In this document: piece by piece, positions 11,682 to 23,460 of the stretch | How positions within the stretch are numbered: the first letter of the stretch is position 1 | Layout: each line of letters starts with the position of its first letter | Program-made: the position numbers and the translations under genes | Assembly (NCBI GenBank): GCA_019137255.1 | Contig: WPDH01000004.1 | Span: forward strand, 620,001 to 684,000 | Direction: 5' to 3' | DNA from: Corinectria fuckeliana | Lineage: Eukaryota > Ascomycota > Sordariomycetes > Hypocreales > Nectriaceae | Length of the DNA: 64,000 bases | The notes under the pieces: generated by a model | Database searches by the model: none | What the model was told of the DNA's origin: nothing | Seen by the model: only the letters and a program-made list of their open reading frames with translations

Positions 11682-12296
11682 CTGTGCTGAACGGACAACG
11701 AGTGGGCCAGGGTTTTCTTCTTCTTCTTGAAGGGGGTGAGGATGAACTGTACTGATGCGCGACTTGAACATAGGCAGGTAGCAGATGGTTTGACGATGGG
11801 ATGGGCAAGTGTGCGCGGGAGGGAGGCAGTTGAGTTGAGCAGCTTTACCGGGTCACCGAAAGGAAATTCTCTTCCCTCTGATAGCACGCCGTTCAATATC
11901 GGGCAATTATAGTTACTAGGCGGTACTAGATAATTATTAGTCAGTTCGAGTGGCCATATCAGGGACTCGGAGGACAGACGGAACTGGAGCCCGATTATGG
12001 GGTGCAATGGAAGGGTACTAAGGCCGGTACTTTGTCCAGAGTCGCCGCCCCCGTGAAGACGAGGTACCGCTGGGCTGGGTACCTCCCTCGACCCGGCCCG
12101 GACATGGTAATCCTCCCATTAGGGCTAAATTACAGCGATTCCCACCTGCTAGCACCCGCTAGCAGCACGTTGCACCCGCCCGAGAAACGGCTCCCGGGGC
12201 GAGGTACCGACCTGCCTAGAAGAGACAGAGTACATTAGCCAAGGTACCGGGCTCGCTCGCTGAGTGCCCATCGCACCTGCCATGCCTGCCCGACTC

Positions 12297-12377
12297 TCTG
12301 ACTGACTGACTGCCTGTCCGCCTGTCCGCCTGCCTACCTGCCTACCTGCCTACCTGCCTACCTGCCTACCTGCCTAC
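12297..12377. repeat. Minisatellite: CTGA, CCTGTCCG and TGCCTACC units
   Basis: A compound tandem array: CTGA units at 12297-12311, two CCTGTCCG units, then five full and one partial TGCCTACC units (12331-12377). It lies about 0.9 kb upstream of the start codon at 13252, so it may fall in that gene's promoter. Confidence 0.9.
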
Positions 12378-12479
12378 TGTCACTGCCACCTGTGCTGTGC
12401 GCCAACGACCAAAGTTGCCGGCTGGCGCCCGCCTGCACATTGGAAAGTGGTCCCGTCCCCACGACGTGACTTCCACTTT

Positions 12480-12665
12480 GATTGATGGATTGAACCTGGG
12501 CTGCTGCTCCTTCTCCCTCTCTCCTTTCCCACCTGGAATTTCCCCCCATCACACGTATTCAACCTTCCTCAAGTTCGCCTCTCTCCCTCTTCTCCCTCTC
12601 CCTCTTTCTTCTTCCTCCTCCTCCTCCTCCCGCTTTCGTGTCCCTTTCCCCCCAGACTCTCTCAC
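12480..12665 (+). promoter_or_regulatory. Pyrimidine-rich promoter/leader tract
   Basis: Dense CT tracts (TCCCTCTC, CTTCTTCCTCCTCC) of the kind that precede transcription starts in filamentous fungi. They lie about 600-770 bp upstream of the ATG at 13252, implying a long leader; a GTGAGT at 12884 could open a leader intron. The core promoter assignment is inference. Confidence 0.4.
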
Positions 12666-13251
12666 GTCTGTCGAAAAAAAGGCGAAAAAGCGGTCCGCGC
12701 ATCGAATGCAATTTATCGTCTGCGGTTGATTTTTCTGATCCCGCGCCCAAGCTTCGCCCTCTCCGCACTCCCGAGACCCTCGCGTGTGCATTTTCCCGAA
12801 CTCGCGCGGCCCGTGGCGTATCCCCTTGCGCTGTCTCGGACGACACTGCAACGGTCGACGACGAAAACACTCCTTCTATCCGGGGTGAGTAGATATTGCG
12901 GTGCAGGCGTGCAGCGAGCCGAGCGATTAGTCAACGTGTTGCGACGGCGGCTCGGAGGGGTTTTGGTGGTTGTCGATGGATCCAACTGTCTCAGATGGTC
13001 GACGTCGCATCTTGACGTCGGCTCTAGGGACAATTTTCCCACACCATCTCCCTCGAATTCCCTCATCGCATCACGTTGCCGATCGACTGTCGCATACTGT
13101 TCCCGCCCAGACGCTCATGCTTCCAGAGGCTAATCCGACTCCCGCAGTAGATACCCTTCGTCGCCAGATTTTAGCGATCCCAAAAAGCAGGCTACGTGCT
13201 GCACCCTCCCGGTTTCTCCCACTCGGTATCGGAATCCCGCAGTAGAGCAAC

Positions 13252-14852
13252 ATGTCCTACTACGACAACCCCCAGTCCCAGTGGTCGGCTTCCTCCACCC
13301 CGAGCAACAACAACTGGGACCATCAGCATCAGAGCGGTTCGACCACCCCTGTCCGTGCTGGTATGTTTTGCCACCAAGAAGACCCTGTTCAAAAGCTCAA
13401 TTCCTCAACTGATGAAGCAACCCAAACAGGTGCAAGCGGCCCCCAGCCCCAGGACGACTACGCCTTTTCGTATCAGTTCGACGGTATGTGCTCATGTTAA
13501 TCATCTGCGACTCTGAGCCATCTGCTTTGCGGGCGACGACGATGCTCCCATCGATTTGATCTGCGGATTGTGGCGAAGATGGTCCCAGATGATACCCGAG
13601 GGAAGCGCGATAAATGCTGACGATTTTTCCCAATACAGAGGTTGACCGAGCCTACGAAAACTTGCAAAAGTCCGGCAAGGGATATGGAATGGGTGGTCGA
13701 CGTAAGTTTTATGCCTTGCCCCTCAACCGCCCTACCAGGTCTCTTCCCAGGTCTTGGTGAGTAGGCTGGGACCGGTGGGGCGACCTGACCGCCCCAACTG
13801 ACCATCAACCTCGTAGACGGACGAACACCTCACGGCTCTGGCCCTCGCTCTCACTCGGTGAACAACTTTGACGACGCCCGTGGTCCTCAGGGTCCCAACC
13901 TCCAGAACTTCTACGCCAACCAACGCCACCAGCCCTCGCGAGGCTCCAACGAGGCGGAGCAGGTCATGCAGGCAAAGAGAAGGATGGCAGCCCAGCGGGA
14001 GCGAGAGCTTCGAAACCTGCACACGGAGCAGCAATATCAGCGAAGTAGGCCTCCCTCTACTGTATAGCACTTCCTACTATGGCAAAAGAAAAATCACAAA
14101 TAGAAAATTCTGGTCATGGGCGGCTCAAGAAGTCGTGGCTGGACGCCGCTCATGTTTCTCTTTCCTTTTCAAAATGTTTCTTTTGAACGGCACACCTGTA
14201 ACCCATTCTGTTTCCGTTGAGCTTGGGCTAACAGATTTTCTACGTAGCCGTCACTGAGATATCCCTCGGCAACAAGCACATGTCCGAGGAGGAGACGCGC
14301 GATTTGATCGCCCGCCAACGCAGCGCTCTCTATGGTGAGGGTCAATTCGCCGAGAAGTCTGGTTATGTCGACGAGACCGGTGCTGTCCGCCCTGGTGCTC
14401 CCGTTACCAGCGGCCCTTCGAGTATCCGTGGCCACTCCCCCATGACCTATGATGGCATTGGCCGTGCTCCCGCCGAGGTCGGTACCCCCGGCTCGGCAAG
14501 TGAAGGCAACGGGCCTTCAGCCGAGCCTCATTCTCGTCCCCAGAGCACGAATAGTCCCCAGACATCGGGACCGACCAACAGGGTCTTTGACAACGCCATT
14601 GGGCCTCAGAGCCGTACCAGTACCTCGAGCCCAACCGGTGCATCGCCTCCCCGGGACCTCGCCCCTGGATCCAAGCCCGGCCAGTCTGGCAACACTGTTG
14701 CTCCCATCGGAACTCGCCCATCAGGTACCCCGACAACGGCCTCTTCAAAGCGCTCAACTACCCCTCTTGCTTCCCCCGGCGGCTGGGGCCGTGGCAATGG
14801 CGTCTGGGGCCAGTCCTCTGGTCTTGGTGCCCCCGCTAGCGTCTGGGGCTGA
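13252..14852 (+). CDS. Conserved-type Ser/Gly/Pro-rich protein, five exons
   Basis: Exons 13252-13360, 13430-13483, 13639-13701, 13817-14044 and 14248-14852 join to 352 residues. All four introns have GT donors (GTATGT, GTATGT, GTAAGT, GTAGGC) and AG acceptors, and every join keeps frame. The ATG context is AACATGTCC. The N-terminal third is Asn/Gln/Ser-rich. A short ordered-looking block (DEVDRAYENLQKSGKGYGMG, exons 2-3) is followed by a charged, possibly helical stretch rich in Arg/Glu/Gln (QAKRRMAAQRERELRNL, exon 4) and a conserved-looking segment LGNKHMSEEETRDLIARQ at the start of exon 5. The rest is Pro/Ser/Thr/Gly-rich and ends in repeated GxWG motifs (GGWGRGNGVWG, ASVWG). No signal peptide or membrane segment. 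I do not recognise a family; the clean intron structure argues for a real gene. The WG-type end might bind another protein, which is speculation. Confidence 0.8.
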
Positions 14853-16389
14853 GGAATTTGATGTCCGTCACCCAAATTGAAAACTGGGACTGAGGCGTTT
14901 TGAGTTACATGGGAACGGGCGCTGGGACAAGGAATCCATCAGTGTTGACAAGGTCAGATGGTTTGGCCTGGGCGGAAGTCGGTGTTGCTTCACTCTTCGC
15001 TGCGAGCAAGACTGAATGACGTCCCTGGGCAAGGATGGAGGAAAATATGTTATATCAGTACGCAAATCCGGTTGGAGCTGGCTGGTCTGATTGAGGGGAA
15101 TGACATGGAAGGAAGGGCATCTGCAAAGGAGTTGATTTGTTTGCTTTTGTTTGGCTGCTGGTTTGGAATGGTTGATAGGGAGTTGCATTCATCGTCACAT
15201 CGTGGCGTCGTCAAAGTTCGGGGGTGTCGATTTTGCATATGCCAGTAACGGGACGGAGAACAGAGGACCGCGTGCTTTATGTATGGGACGGACGCTTTTG
15301 GGGTTATCTTGGAACGAAAATTGGGAGGCATGGTGCCTACGGCGCTCGTCATCTTATGGGATCGGCAACATCCTATTGGCCAACAACGAATACCCCGAAC
15401 GGAGAGGACATGGAGGCGTTTACCACTGCTTCCCATGGGCAAATGTGCGAATCGACTGCGACATATGCAAGCATACACGGCGCTGCGTGCTCGGAGTCAT
15501 CTCACGGAGGTGTTTGTTTTGACGCGTGAGACGGAGGGATACGGCATGGGAATGGCTGTTTGGGGTGATTGGTCACTCCTCAAATCTAGCAAGGAAAATC
15601 ACGAGTTGCGTTTACTATATACGACAAAACGACACAAAAAAACGGCTTTGGATCTGGGATGGACATTGACGGGGTTTCTGTTTTTGTTTTGACGTTACGT
15701 TTCTTTCCTGTCCTTCGTTTGATCTTGTTTGGGATGGGGTTGCAACAGGCTCGGGTTTAGGGGTTGGTTTCTATATAGGTGTGTCTGGCCAGGGAATGGT
15801 GTCTTGCGCTTTCAGATGGTCATTGCAGGGGGCTAGACATCCGTGGGTAGCAAATGGAGACTGTAATTTTGCGAGGTTTTCGGAGAGGGCACATGGAGGG
15901 ATGCTGCGGAATAGGCGACCATAATCTGAACTTGCTGCAAGACGATGCGTGTATGTAAGCTCTGTGAGTGGCGAAGGCGGCCTTTTAGACGACGTGGTAT
16001 GGTTTTACTGTCTGACAGACACTCCGCCGCGATGCCCCTGAACAAGGTGCTTTCATGATAGTTGACGGTGATCACAAAGCATTGGAATGCCCAACCACAC
16101 AGAGTACTGAGCACTGAGCATGAAGCGTCATTTTGAAGGATGTGTCGCGTTTTTAGATTTCCCTATTTCGCGAAAGCAGGTGACTTCGGACGTAGAAGGC
16201 CGGGAAGAAGGCCGCTCGGCGCGGCGTTGTTGGTGTGGAGTGGTCTCCGGATTTACGACTGGTGACGATAGCCGGCGATGAGGGGGGGGATCCCAATGGC
16301 TAAAGGAGGAGGAGAGAGAAGGTTAAGACTGTTCTTTGTTTTCATACCTTTGCATGTAGAGCAAAAACTGACATATCATCACGTTCAAC
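14853..16389. other. Intergenic, downstream UTR and OMT promoter
   Basis: Small overlapping frames on both strands (up to 142 codons) show no domains. The first few hundred bases are probably 3' UTR of the upstream gene, the last hundred the promoter and leader of the methyltransferase gene. Confidence 0.5.
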
Positions 16390-17429
16390 ATGGCCCAGTT
16401 TGATGACAAGAAGGCTTACGTCGAGCAGGAGGACACTGTCTTCTTCGACGATGGCCGTGAGATTGAGCTGCTGCACTTTGTCTATGGCCAGCCCAACATC
16501 GATGAGCTGCGCGGATCGCCGGAGAAGATCCTCGGCGTGATTGACGAGTATGCACGGACGAAGAAGTACCTCATGAACGTGGGCGAGGACAAGGGCAAGA
16601 TTGTGACGGACTTGATCAGGGAGGTCAAGCCTCAGACCATGGTAAAGTGCCTCCAACTTTCCGTCTACGGATGGGACAAGTAAGCTGAGTAGCTCAGCCG
16701 CTAACGATGGGCAAACCAGGTCGAGCTGGGGGGCTACGTCGGATACTCGACGCTCCTCTTCGGGGCGGCGGTGCGGCAGGCCGGCGGCTCGCGGTACTGG
16801 AGCCTGGAGCGCAACCCGGAGTTCGCGGCTGTCATCACGTCGCTGGTGGACCTCGCGGGCCTCTCGGACGTGGTCCGGGTGGTGGTGGGGCCCAGCGCCG
16901 GCTCGCTGCGGCGGCTGCACGCGCAGGGCTCGCTGGCGGGCGGCGTCGACGTCGTCTTCCTGGACCACTACAAGCCGGCGTACCTGTACGACCTCAAGCT
17001 GTGCGAGCAGCTGCGCCTGGTCGCGCCGGGCAGCGTGCTGGCCGCCGACAACGTCGTCAAGCCGGGCAACCCGCCGTACCTGGCGTACGTGCGCAGCAGC
17101 GTGGCCGAGAAGCGCGCGGCGCTGCTGGGGAGGACGGGCGGCGGCGGCGTGGTGGTGCAGGAGGAGGGCGCGTTTCCCGAGAAGACGGCGAGGCAGTACG
17201 AGAGCAGGCAGGGCGAGGAGCTGCTGGACGCCGATGTGCAGGGGGATCCGGGGTTGATCTACCAGAGCGTGCTGGTGAACAGCTTTGAGCCGACGGGCGT
17301 TCCGGTAAGTGTTTGAATTTTAAACCCATTTTTACCTCTGTTGATGGGAGCGTTGGCTAACACGGGATGTAGGATGGTGTTGAGATTACGAGATGTGTTG
17401 GAACGGAGGAGTGGGTTGAGCAGGTATAA
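16390..17429 (+). CDS. Catechol-type O-methyltransferase (SAM- and Mg-dependent)
   Basis: Exons 16390-16641, 16720-17304 and 17373-17429 give 297 residues. Introns are GTAAAG...CTAAC...CAG and GTAAGT...CTAAC...TAG, both in phase 0. The protein matches the catechol O-methyltransferase fold: SAM loop VELGGYVGYS (85-94), acidic residue after strand 2 in SLERNPEF (E114), and the motif FLDHYKPAYLYD with metal ligand D166 and catalytic Lys K169; D194 and N195 in LAADN complete the Mg site. These positions correspond to the metal-binding Asp, Asp, Asn and catalytic Lys of mammalian COMT. The enzyme should transfer a methyl group from SAM to a catechol hydroxyl; the natural substrate is unknown. No signal peptide. 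Exon 2 is much richer in G+C than the flanks. Its 3' end faces that of the AhpC/TSA-like gene. Confidence 0.92.
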
Positions 17430-17855
17430 CATGTTAAGGAAGGTGGCGGCGAGTGATGGTTAGAATTATAGTTGGGAGCATGTATAAAGCAAGACCTCTT
17501 TTTGTATGCTATACTTGTCTGGCTGTAGTTGTACTGTCAACTGGTAGAGATCTCAGAGTCACACGCACTTGAGATGCAATTAACAAAGAAGACTAGGGCT
17601 CCGATATGCCCCAATGATCGGATTCATATCGTTCTAACCTTATTAGACGGCCTGATACTAAATACCAGGTTCAACTGCCGTGATGAATATGACTTTAATA
17701 AAGGTTGCTGAAGAGTCTACTAAAGACGCAACCAACCAACAAAGGTCCGAAGTGATTGCATCCGATTCTCCGCAGAGGCCACACCACATCAGTCCCAAAC
17801 TCCGAGTCTTGTGCTTCCTGCCCATATAGTACATGTCTCTTTACGGCCATACATC
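17430..17855. other. Convergent intergenic, shared 3' region
   Basis: 426 bp between two converging stop codons. No gene; presumably holds both 3' UTRs and polyadenylation signals. Confidence 0.6.
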
Positions 17856-18847
17856 CTAGGCCATCAGTATCCTCGCCCCATAGTCCAAGTCCATCACATC
17901 GTCGGCCCGGAGCGCCTTGCCACCCCAGATAACCGTGCCGGTGCCGTCAATGGCGAAGGCGCCAGCCTCTTGCCACTTGTTGCCCATGACCGTCACAGGC
18001 CCGTCGTCCTCGTCGGCACCCTCGGCGCCAGGCCCGCTCGCAGGCCCGCTCGCAGGCCCGCTCGGCCTCTCCTTGATGCCCCTGCGCTGGATGGCGCCTG
18101 CGACCTGGTCGCCGAGCCAGCCCTTCTCCTTCCAGCCTTGGACCTGGGTGGTCGGGTTGAAGAGGTACCACATGCCGCCCAGGCCCAGGCCCCAGGCGGC
18201 GTAGAGGGCGCGGTCCTCGTCGACGACGACGCGGACGCTCCAGGCGCCGCCGAGCAGGTCGACCCACTTCTTGGTGGCCTGCTCCGAGGAGTGAGACACG
18301 GCGATGCAGGTCAGGGCGTCGCCGTGGCGGTTGGCGAGGGTGCGGAGATTGATAAAGGTCTTTTGCGCGACTGGCGGCCAAGCAAAAGCACAAGTTTTGT
18401 TAGCTGATTGTCGACAAGATTAACACGAGGGAGTCGTGTGCAGGCTCGATTTTAGCCTCGAAAGAAAGGAAAACCGGGGGGGGGAGATGGATACGTACAC
18501 GCGCAGCCAGCACACCGCAGGAACACGAGCAGAACCCGGCGGCCACCACCGAAGACAACCTTCCTCCCGGCGTCGAGCGGCGCTTTGTCGCCGATGCCGG
18601 GGACGCGATCGACGTCGACGGGCGGCGGCGGCGGGCTGAGCCACGGCTGGACGCTCAACGGCAGCGACTTGACCGACATCCAGCCGCCCCAGCCGCCGCC
18701 ACCGCCATCGTCTTCGTCGTCGAGCTGGCTCGGCGGCTTCTTCCTCAGCTTGTTCGGCTGGCGGGGGGCCGGGCCGGAGAAGTCCAGGATGTCGCTGGGG
18801 ATGCCGGCCTTCCTGAGGGCCAGCTTGGTGGTCAAGCTGGAGAACAT
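17856..18847 (-). CDS. Thioredoxin-fold AhpC/TSA-like (peroxiredoxin-like 2) protein
   Basis: Two exons, complement of 18499-18847 and 17856-18370, joined by a GTACGT...CAG intron of 128 nt, giving 287 residues. The N-terminal 100 residues are low-complexity, with a Pro-rich stretch and an acidic/Gly-rich run. At the splice join the redox segment reads FLRCAGCAFAQKTF, with C112-A-G-C115 where AhpC/TSA-like proteins carry their active-site cysteine; it is followed by LRTLANRHGDALTCIAVSHS and DEDRALYAAWGLG, typical of the peroxiredoxin-like 2 / AhpC-TSA_2 group. A probable redox role is inferred. The C-terminal region holds three tandem copies of a 12-bp unit (near 18035-18065) encoding SGPA repeats, a likely length-variable spot. 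ATG chosen as the first in the long open first exon. Start and intron are moderately secure. Confidence 0.75.
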
Positions 18848-19831
18848 ATTCGATCGAACAGGGCAGCAGGGATAGTGGGATAGGCAGATATTATGTCCTA
18901 GGGTTGCCCATATGAGTGAGCTCTTTGGCTCAGCAAATTAGACGACCCGAGAATGCTGCAGCCGCGGAGAAGATGCGTCACGTCGGACAGCGCAAACGTG
19001 CGCGCTTGGGTGCGGTTCGGGCCGGAGAGACGAGATGTTCTCCTGCGGCTGTAAAAAGAAAAAAAAAAGAAAAAAAAAGAAAGGGAGTTTGATGGATGTG
19101 AGGCTCCATCCCGCCATTTGCAAGTTTAGACACGATTCTCGAGGTTGAAGGCTGACGGGATGCTGAAACTCCAGGTAAAGGGGCTCACGCACGCAAGGCC
19201 GACGGAACTTGTAGGCGGCTGGGGGCCCGCTGTAAGAGTGGATGGGGCGGGGGGTTGCAGGGGCCGCCGCCAGAGCTACAGGGGGCCGCAGGGGCCCTCG
19301 TGGGAGCCCTGCAGCGTGCCAGGCCGCAGGGACGGCCGGGGGCTCCTTGAATTGGAACCTCCAACCTGGCATCGAGGCCATCTTGGCCGAGGAACTGAAC
19401 CTTGACGACCTAGATAATTAGACTCGAGGTAGGTCGAGTTGGGAATTTGCCTTGTCTTGTCTTTTGTTTCCTTCTTTAACTCATCATTGTTGCTGCGAGC
19501 TGCCGACTTGCGGGGGGCCGCCGCCCGCGTCACCCATGATCCATGGAGCACATCACCTTCTCGCGGCACCATCTAGTCTACGCCGTACTGCGGCCGTCTG
19601 TACGTGCTGGCCATGCATAACAGGAGCTGTAAACAACAAGAGAACCGAGGTAATCAACACAAACACACGCACGAAGGAATTACCGTGGGCCAATCATTCG
19701 CCTCAGCTCGGAACGGCATCTATCGTTCATCGAGGCCCTTGATCTTCCTTGACGTGTGCACCTGGAAATGCTGGGAAGACTCCACACGTCCATGTCAAAG
19801 ATATCTCGACGTGCTGCAGATACTCGTGTGG

Positions 19832-19865
19832 CGGGGGGGGGGGGGGGGGGGTGNNGGGGGGGGTG
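19832..19865. other. Assembly gap (NN) inside poly-G tract
   Basis: Two unknown bases at 19854-19855 follow a long G run ending in TG and precede another G run ending in TGG. As at 11652, the flanks repeat each other, so an unmerged overlap is likely. Confidence 0.85.
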
Positions 19866-22588
19866 GTCTCCAGGCTGGCTGCGTACCTGGGGGGATCATT
19901 GCATTATGCGTCGACTCACCTAACGTGTGAGTGCGTCGAGCCCAGCCGCATCTTCCCGACCCAGTCGACGCTTCTCGAATTGCTCGACGCGGGACAGGGT
20001 TAAGTCCAGTGTCAGTAGCCGGCCGGTCGATCTACGTTGCATGCTGGGATCGCCTTGTCTCACCTTCGTCCAACCAATGATGCGGCCCTTGTCTCCTTCA
20101 CAGCTGAATGCTGGGACTTCGGTGGGTTACACATGGTGGAATGGTGTGCAAGGGGGACCTTCACGGCACGTGAAGTCGCCTCTCACGGTATGGCATCTAA
20201 GGGAGATGGAAGGCAGAACGGACAAGGCTGTTCTACACCGGCGTGCTAAATGTGATCTGAAGAAGGAGACAATTTTCTTTCGAGGTCTTCCGAAAGAAAC
20301 CAAGCTTCAAACTGAGCGGCTGGTAGGTGACATCTTACATTTGGACAGCGTGACAAACGTCCGGTGTATTCGCCTCCACGATGTTACTGACAATAGTACG
20401 AATGTGTTGGAAGTTAACAGCCACGACATTTGCTCCCAGGTCCCAGGAATCAAGTCTTACCGAGGAAAATACAATTGTATCAGTACATAGCCTACCGGTA
20501 TTGGACCGTGGGAGTGTCCTTGAAGTCGACGGGCTTATTGGATCGGGCCTGGTGAAGCTGATGTCCATCAATCCACTGCTCGCATGCATTTAAGCTAACC
20601 TCTAGACTCGAATCGTTTTAAGACGCATTCACCAGGTGTGAGTCATACTGTGCTGTTATTGTACGTTGGATAGGTAATATACTGTATAGTGGCTAGCATG
20701 CTTGGATTTCTTGTACCAATTCTAGGAGCTCGTGATTGTACGAGTAAGAGTTAGGCTAAATCGACATACCGAGTGACCAGACCGAAAGTACAGCGAAGCT
20801 TAAAGGGCCCAGCGCTAATTAAAGATGTATGTACCGTCTTTCTCTTCCAAATACTTCATTGACTTTGCAGCATTCGCAGGCATTTGTGACTGACAAGTTG
20901 ACACGTCGGGGCTGCTGAGCATCATATGAAGTCGATGCATCAGGCAATTCGACAAATGGGTTGAAGCCTATCATGTGGAATACCAGTGGGAGGCTAGGCA
21001 CTGCGTTCTCTCGGACGCGCCTTTGCGAAGACAATCCGGAATTCCTATGCGGCTGGTAGGCGTATACACTTAGAGTACAACTGGTGGACGTGTTGTGGGG
21101 TTGAAACGACGCCGTGGTCCAAGTTCAACTGACGGGGAGAATATTTCCGAGACAGTGAAGCAGCTTGTAAGCAAAATATGATGAAAGCAGTTAACTAATC
21201 CAGGAAACAAACAGAGCCCCAGAAACTGCCAAGCGGGAACGAGCCGCAATGAGCAACGGGCGGGTAGGGGGGGAAACTTGTGCTACGTCTCTAGGAAGTG
21301 ATGACTCCTTTCCTCACCCACGACACTCCCAACGCCTACCCCAGATCGCAACAGCACCAACAGCCGTTGCCGACGTTTCTAGGCCGTTCTTTTGGAGCCT
21401 TGCCTCTGTTGGGGAAGACGGCGTTGTTAATGGGGCAAGCCACTTCCAGATCCCCCTTGCGTCAGTATGCCTTCGGCTTAGTGGCGGTGCCACCGCCTCA
21501 CCTGCCACAAACGGACGATATGACGTAGAATCGCAAAGACGACTGGTTGAAACCAGACCGCAGTCGACTGGGAGGGCAAAAGGTTAACGGGGTTGTGCTC
21601 GGTGTACTGCGTGAGGGCTTGGCTTGCATCTACTCGGGACAGGTCAGCGAGGCAGTGCCCCGACTGCAACTCGCCGAGGCTACACTTGAGCCCTAGATTA
21701 GAGGGCAAGTGCAGCTGTGGCTGGGTTTATAAGGCGATCAAGTTGACGGCCTTGCGCGGATCGACAAACAGGTGGTCGATCTAGGAGCGGCACGGGGCGG
21801 GCGGCAGCAGAGAGACATTTAGCATCGAATAAAAGGCGACACGAAAGGGGCTGGTTGTCTCTTTTGCCTTGGGGCTTTGGCAGGAAAGATAAAAATTGGG
21901 CTAGGATACTGAGACAAACTGCGTTGTTTGCTACCAACTAGTTAAATGAATGTCTAATTTTTTCGGTTCCCAGGTTGCCGAAGCCCTGGGCTCCGGATGA
22001 AAAGGTGGGTTCTAGAAGACAGTTCCTCCACAGCTTCTTTCTGGTGGCCGTGTGAGACCGCGTGCGCCGGCAGTCGGCCGAAGTTGTGAGACAGTTCTTT
22101 GCTCTGCCGTTGCCGCGGGCATTTCCTCTGGTTAGGGGAGTCGAGTCGGAGGTCGTAGTGGGTAAGTGGCGAGGGTTGGATGAGGACGATGGGTACGTTG
22201 CATGCGCTGGGAGTTTCGTGAACTTACAGACTTGGCTCTGTGCCAAGCACGGGGAGACAGGAAAGGCAACCGTGTGGATGGTCACGGTGTCCCTCACTCA
22301 GCGGCCTTCAGGGCTGAGAGGTCGCCATGTCCTTCTCCTTGCACCAGCCACGATGCCTTCAACCCGACAGGAGCAAAGGTAGGTAAGCTTAAACAAAGGA
22401 TGCACGGCACAGCACAGCACAGCACATGGCTCGCACTGTGCCACACTCGGTCATGCTCACATGCGACGGGGAAAACAAGAAAGGGGGCGTTGGACGAAAC
22501 AGCCCTGTGTGGTTGTACCTGACCTACTACGTAAGATGAAGATGGCGCGCGCACCCGAAGAGAGGGCTTCGCGAAAGCGAGGCGTGGT

Positions 22589-22613
22589 GGTAAGGTAAGG
22601 TAAGGTAAGGTAA
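22589..22613. repeat. Five tandem GGTAA units
   Basis: Perfect 5-bp tandem repeat in non-coding DNA; likely to vary in copy number between strains. Confidence 0.85.
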
Positions 22614-23440
22614 GCGGGAATGCGACAGTGCCTCGGCGAGGAGTGGCTGGATCTGGAGAGCCACAGCGAGGGTGAGCCTTGAGCGGAGCTGAAGAAAGGT
22701 ACGAAAACAATTCGTACGAGTTGGCCAAGCAAGTACAGATCATGGTCAGTTCTGAGAATAGATCCGTCGAGTACGAACGAACACGGGGGCGGGTTCGCCA
22801 GGAATAGATAGACACGACACGAGCGGCGTCGTGACAGATTTAGGTGAAGGAGGTGCGCGACGGCAAGGAGCTGTGACGTAGCGTGGAATAAAGTCCGGGG
22901 GATTCAAGGACTTCATCTCCATCCGACATCCGACGCTCGGAACAATGTCAGCTTCAGTGGTCTGCAATGGGAAACAAGTCGGGAATGAGATGATGGGAGA
23001 GGGTCCTCAAGGGGCGATTCCATTGCTAGCCACACCCAACTATTCGTAAGTACTGCAGTGCGTGCAAATACAGACACACCTTTGTCTAATGTTGTGATAC
23101 ATGCGTACCTATTTAGTAGTATCTGCTGTGTAGTACGGAGTACGGAGTCCATCTGTCTCGTTCGCCGGCCGACATCTCGCATCCTGCATCGACTTTGCAT
23201 CAACTCCGCCAGGGGTGTGCCTGTTGCACTGCTTGGCAAATGGGTTGGCTGGACGCCCTTGACGACCTCTCACGCGCCCGCCACAACTCAGAAAGTTGGG
23301 AAGCTCAGATGGAAGCATAAGTAGACGAGAAGCTGGTAAAAGGAGCTAGGCCGTCTGCCGGACAAGGGAGAGCGACGAACGGACAAGGGGGAACGGAGGG
23401 AAGACAGGAAGAGGGGGGCACTCACACAAGGCAAGATGAG

Positions 23441-23460
23441 ACAAGACAAGACAAGACAAG
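23441..23460. repeat. Four tandem ACAAG units
   Basis: Perfect 5-bp repeat followed by degenerate ACGAGACAGACAG units. Confidence 0.85.

Larger units (their letters stand above)
8223..12296. other. 4-kb gene-poor stretch with one assembly gap
   Basis: Only short, overlapping frames on both strands, none with domain signatures or consistent splice sites. It holds an AAG/GAA-rich patch near 8540-8565, a small tandem repeat at 9627-9658 and the gap at 11652-11653. GGTACC-containing words are frequent at 12060-12250. Confidence 0.5.

Noticed and set aside
16707..17288. 193-codon frame in the methyltransferase region
   Set aside because: A Gly/Ala/Arg-rich shadow of the second exon in another frame.
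19927..20490. 187-codon frame
   Set aside because: Begins with GTG, overlaps an antisense frame, no recognisable motif.
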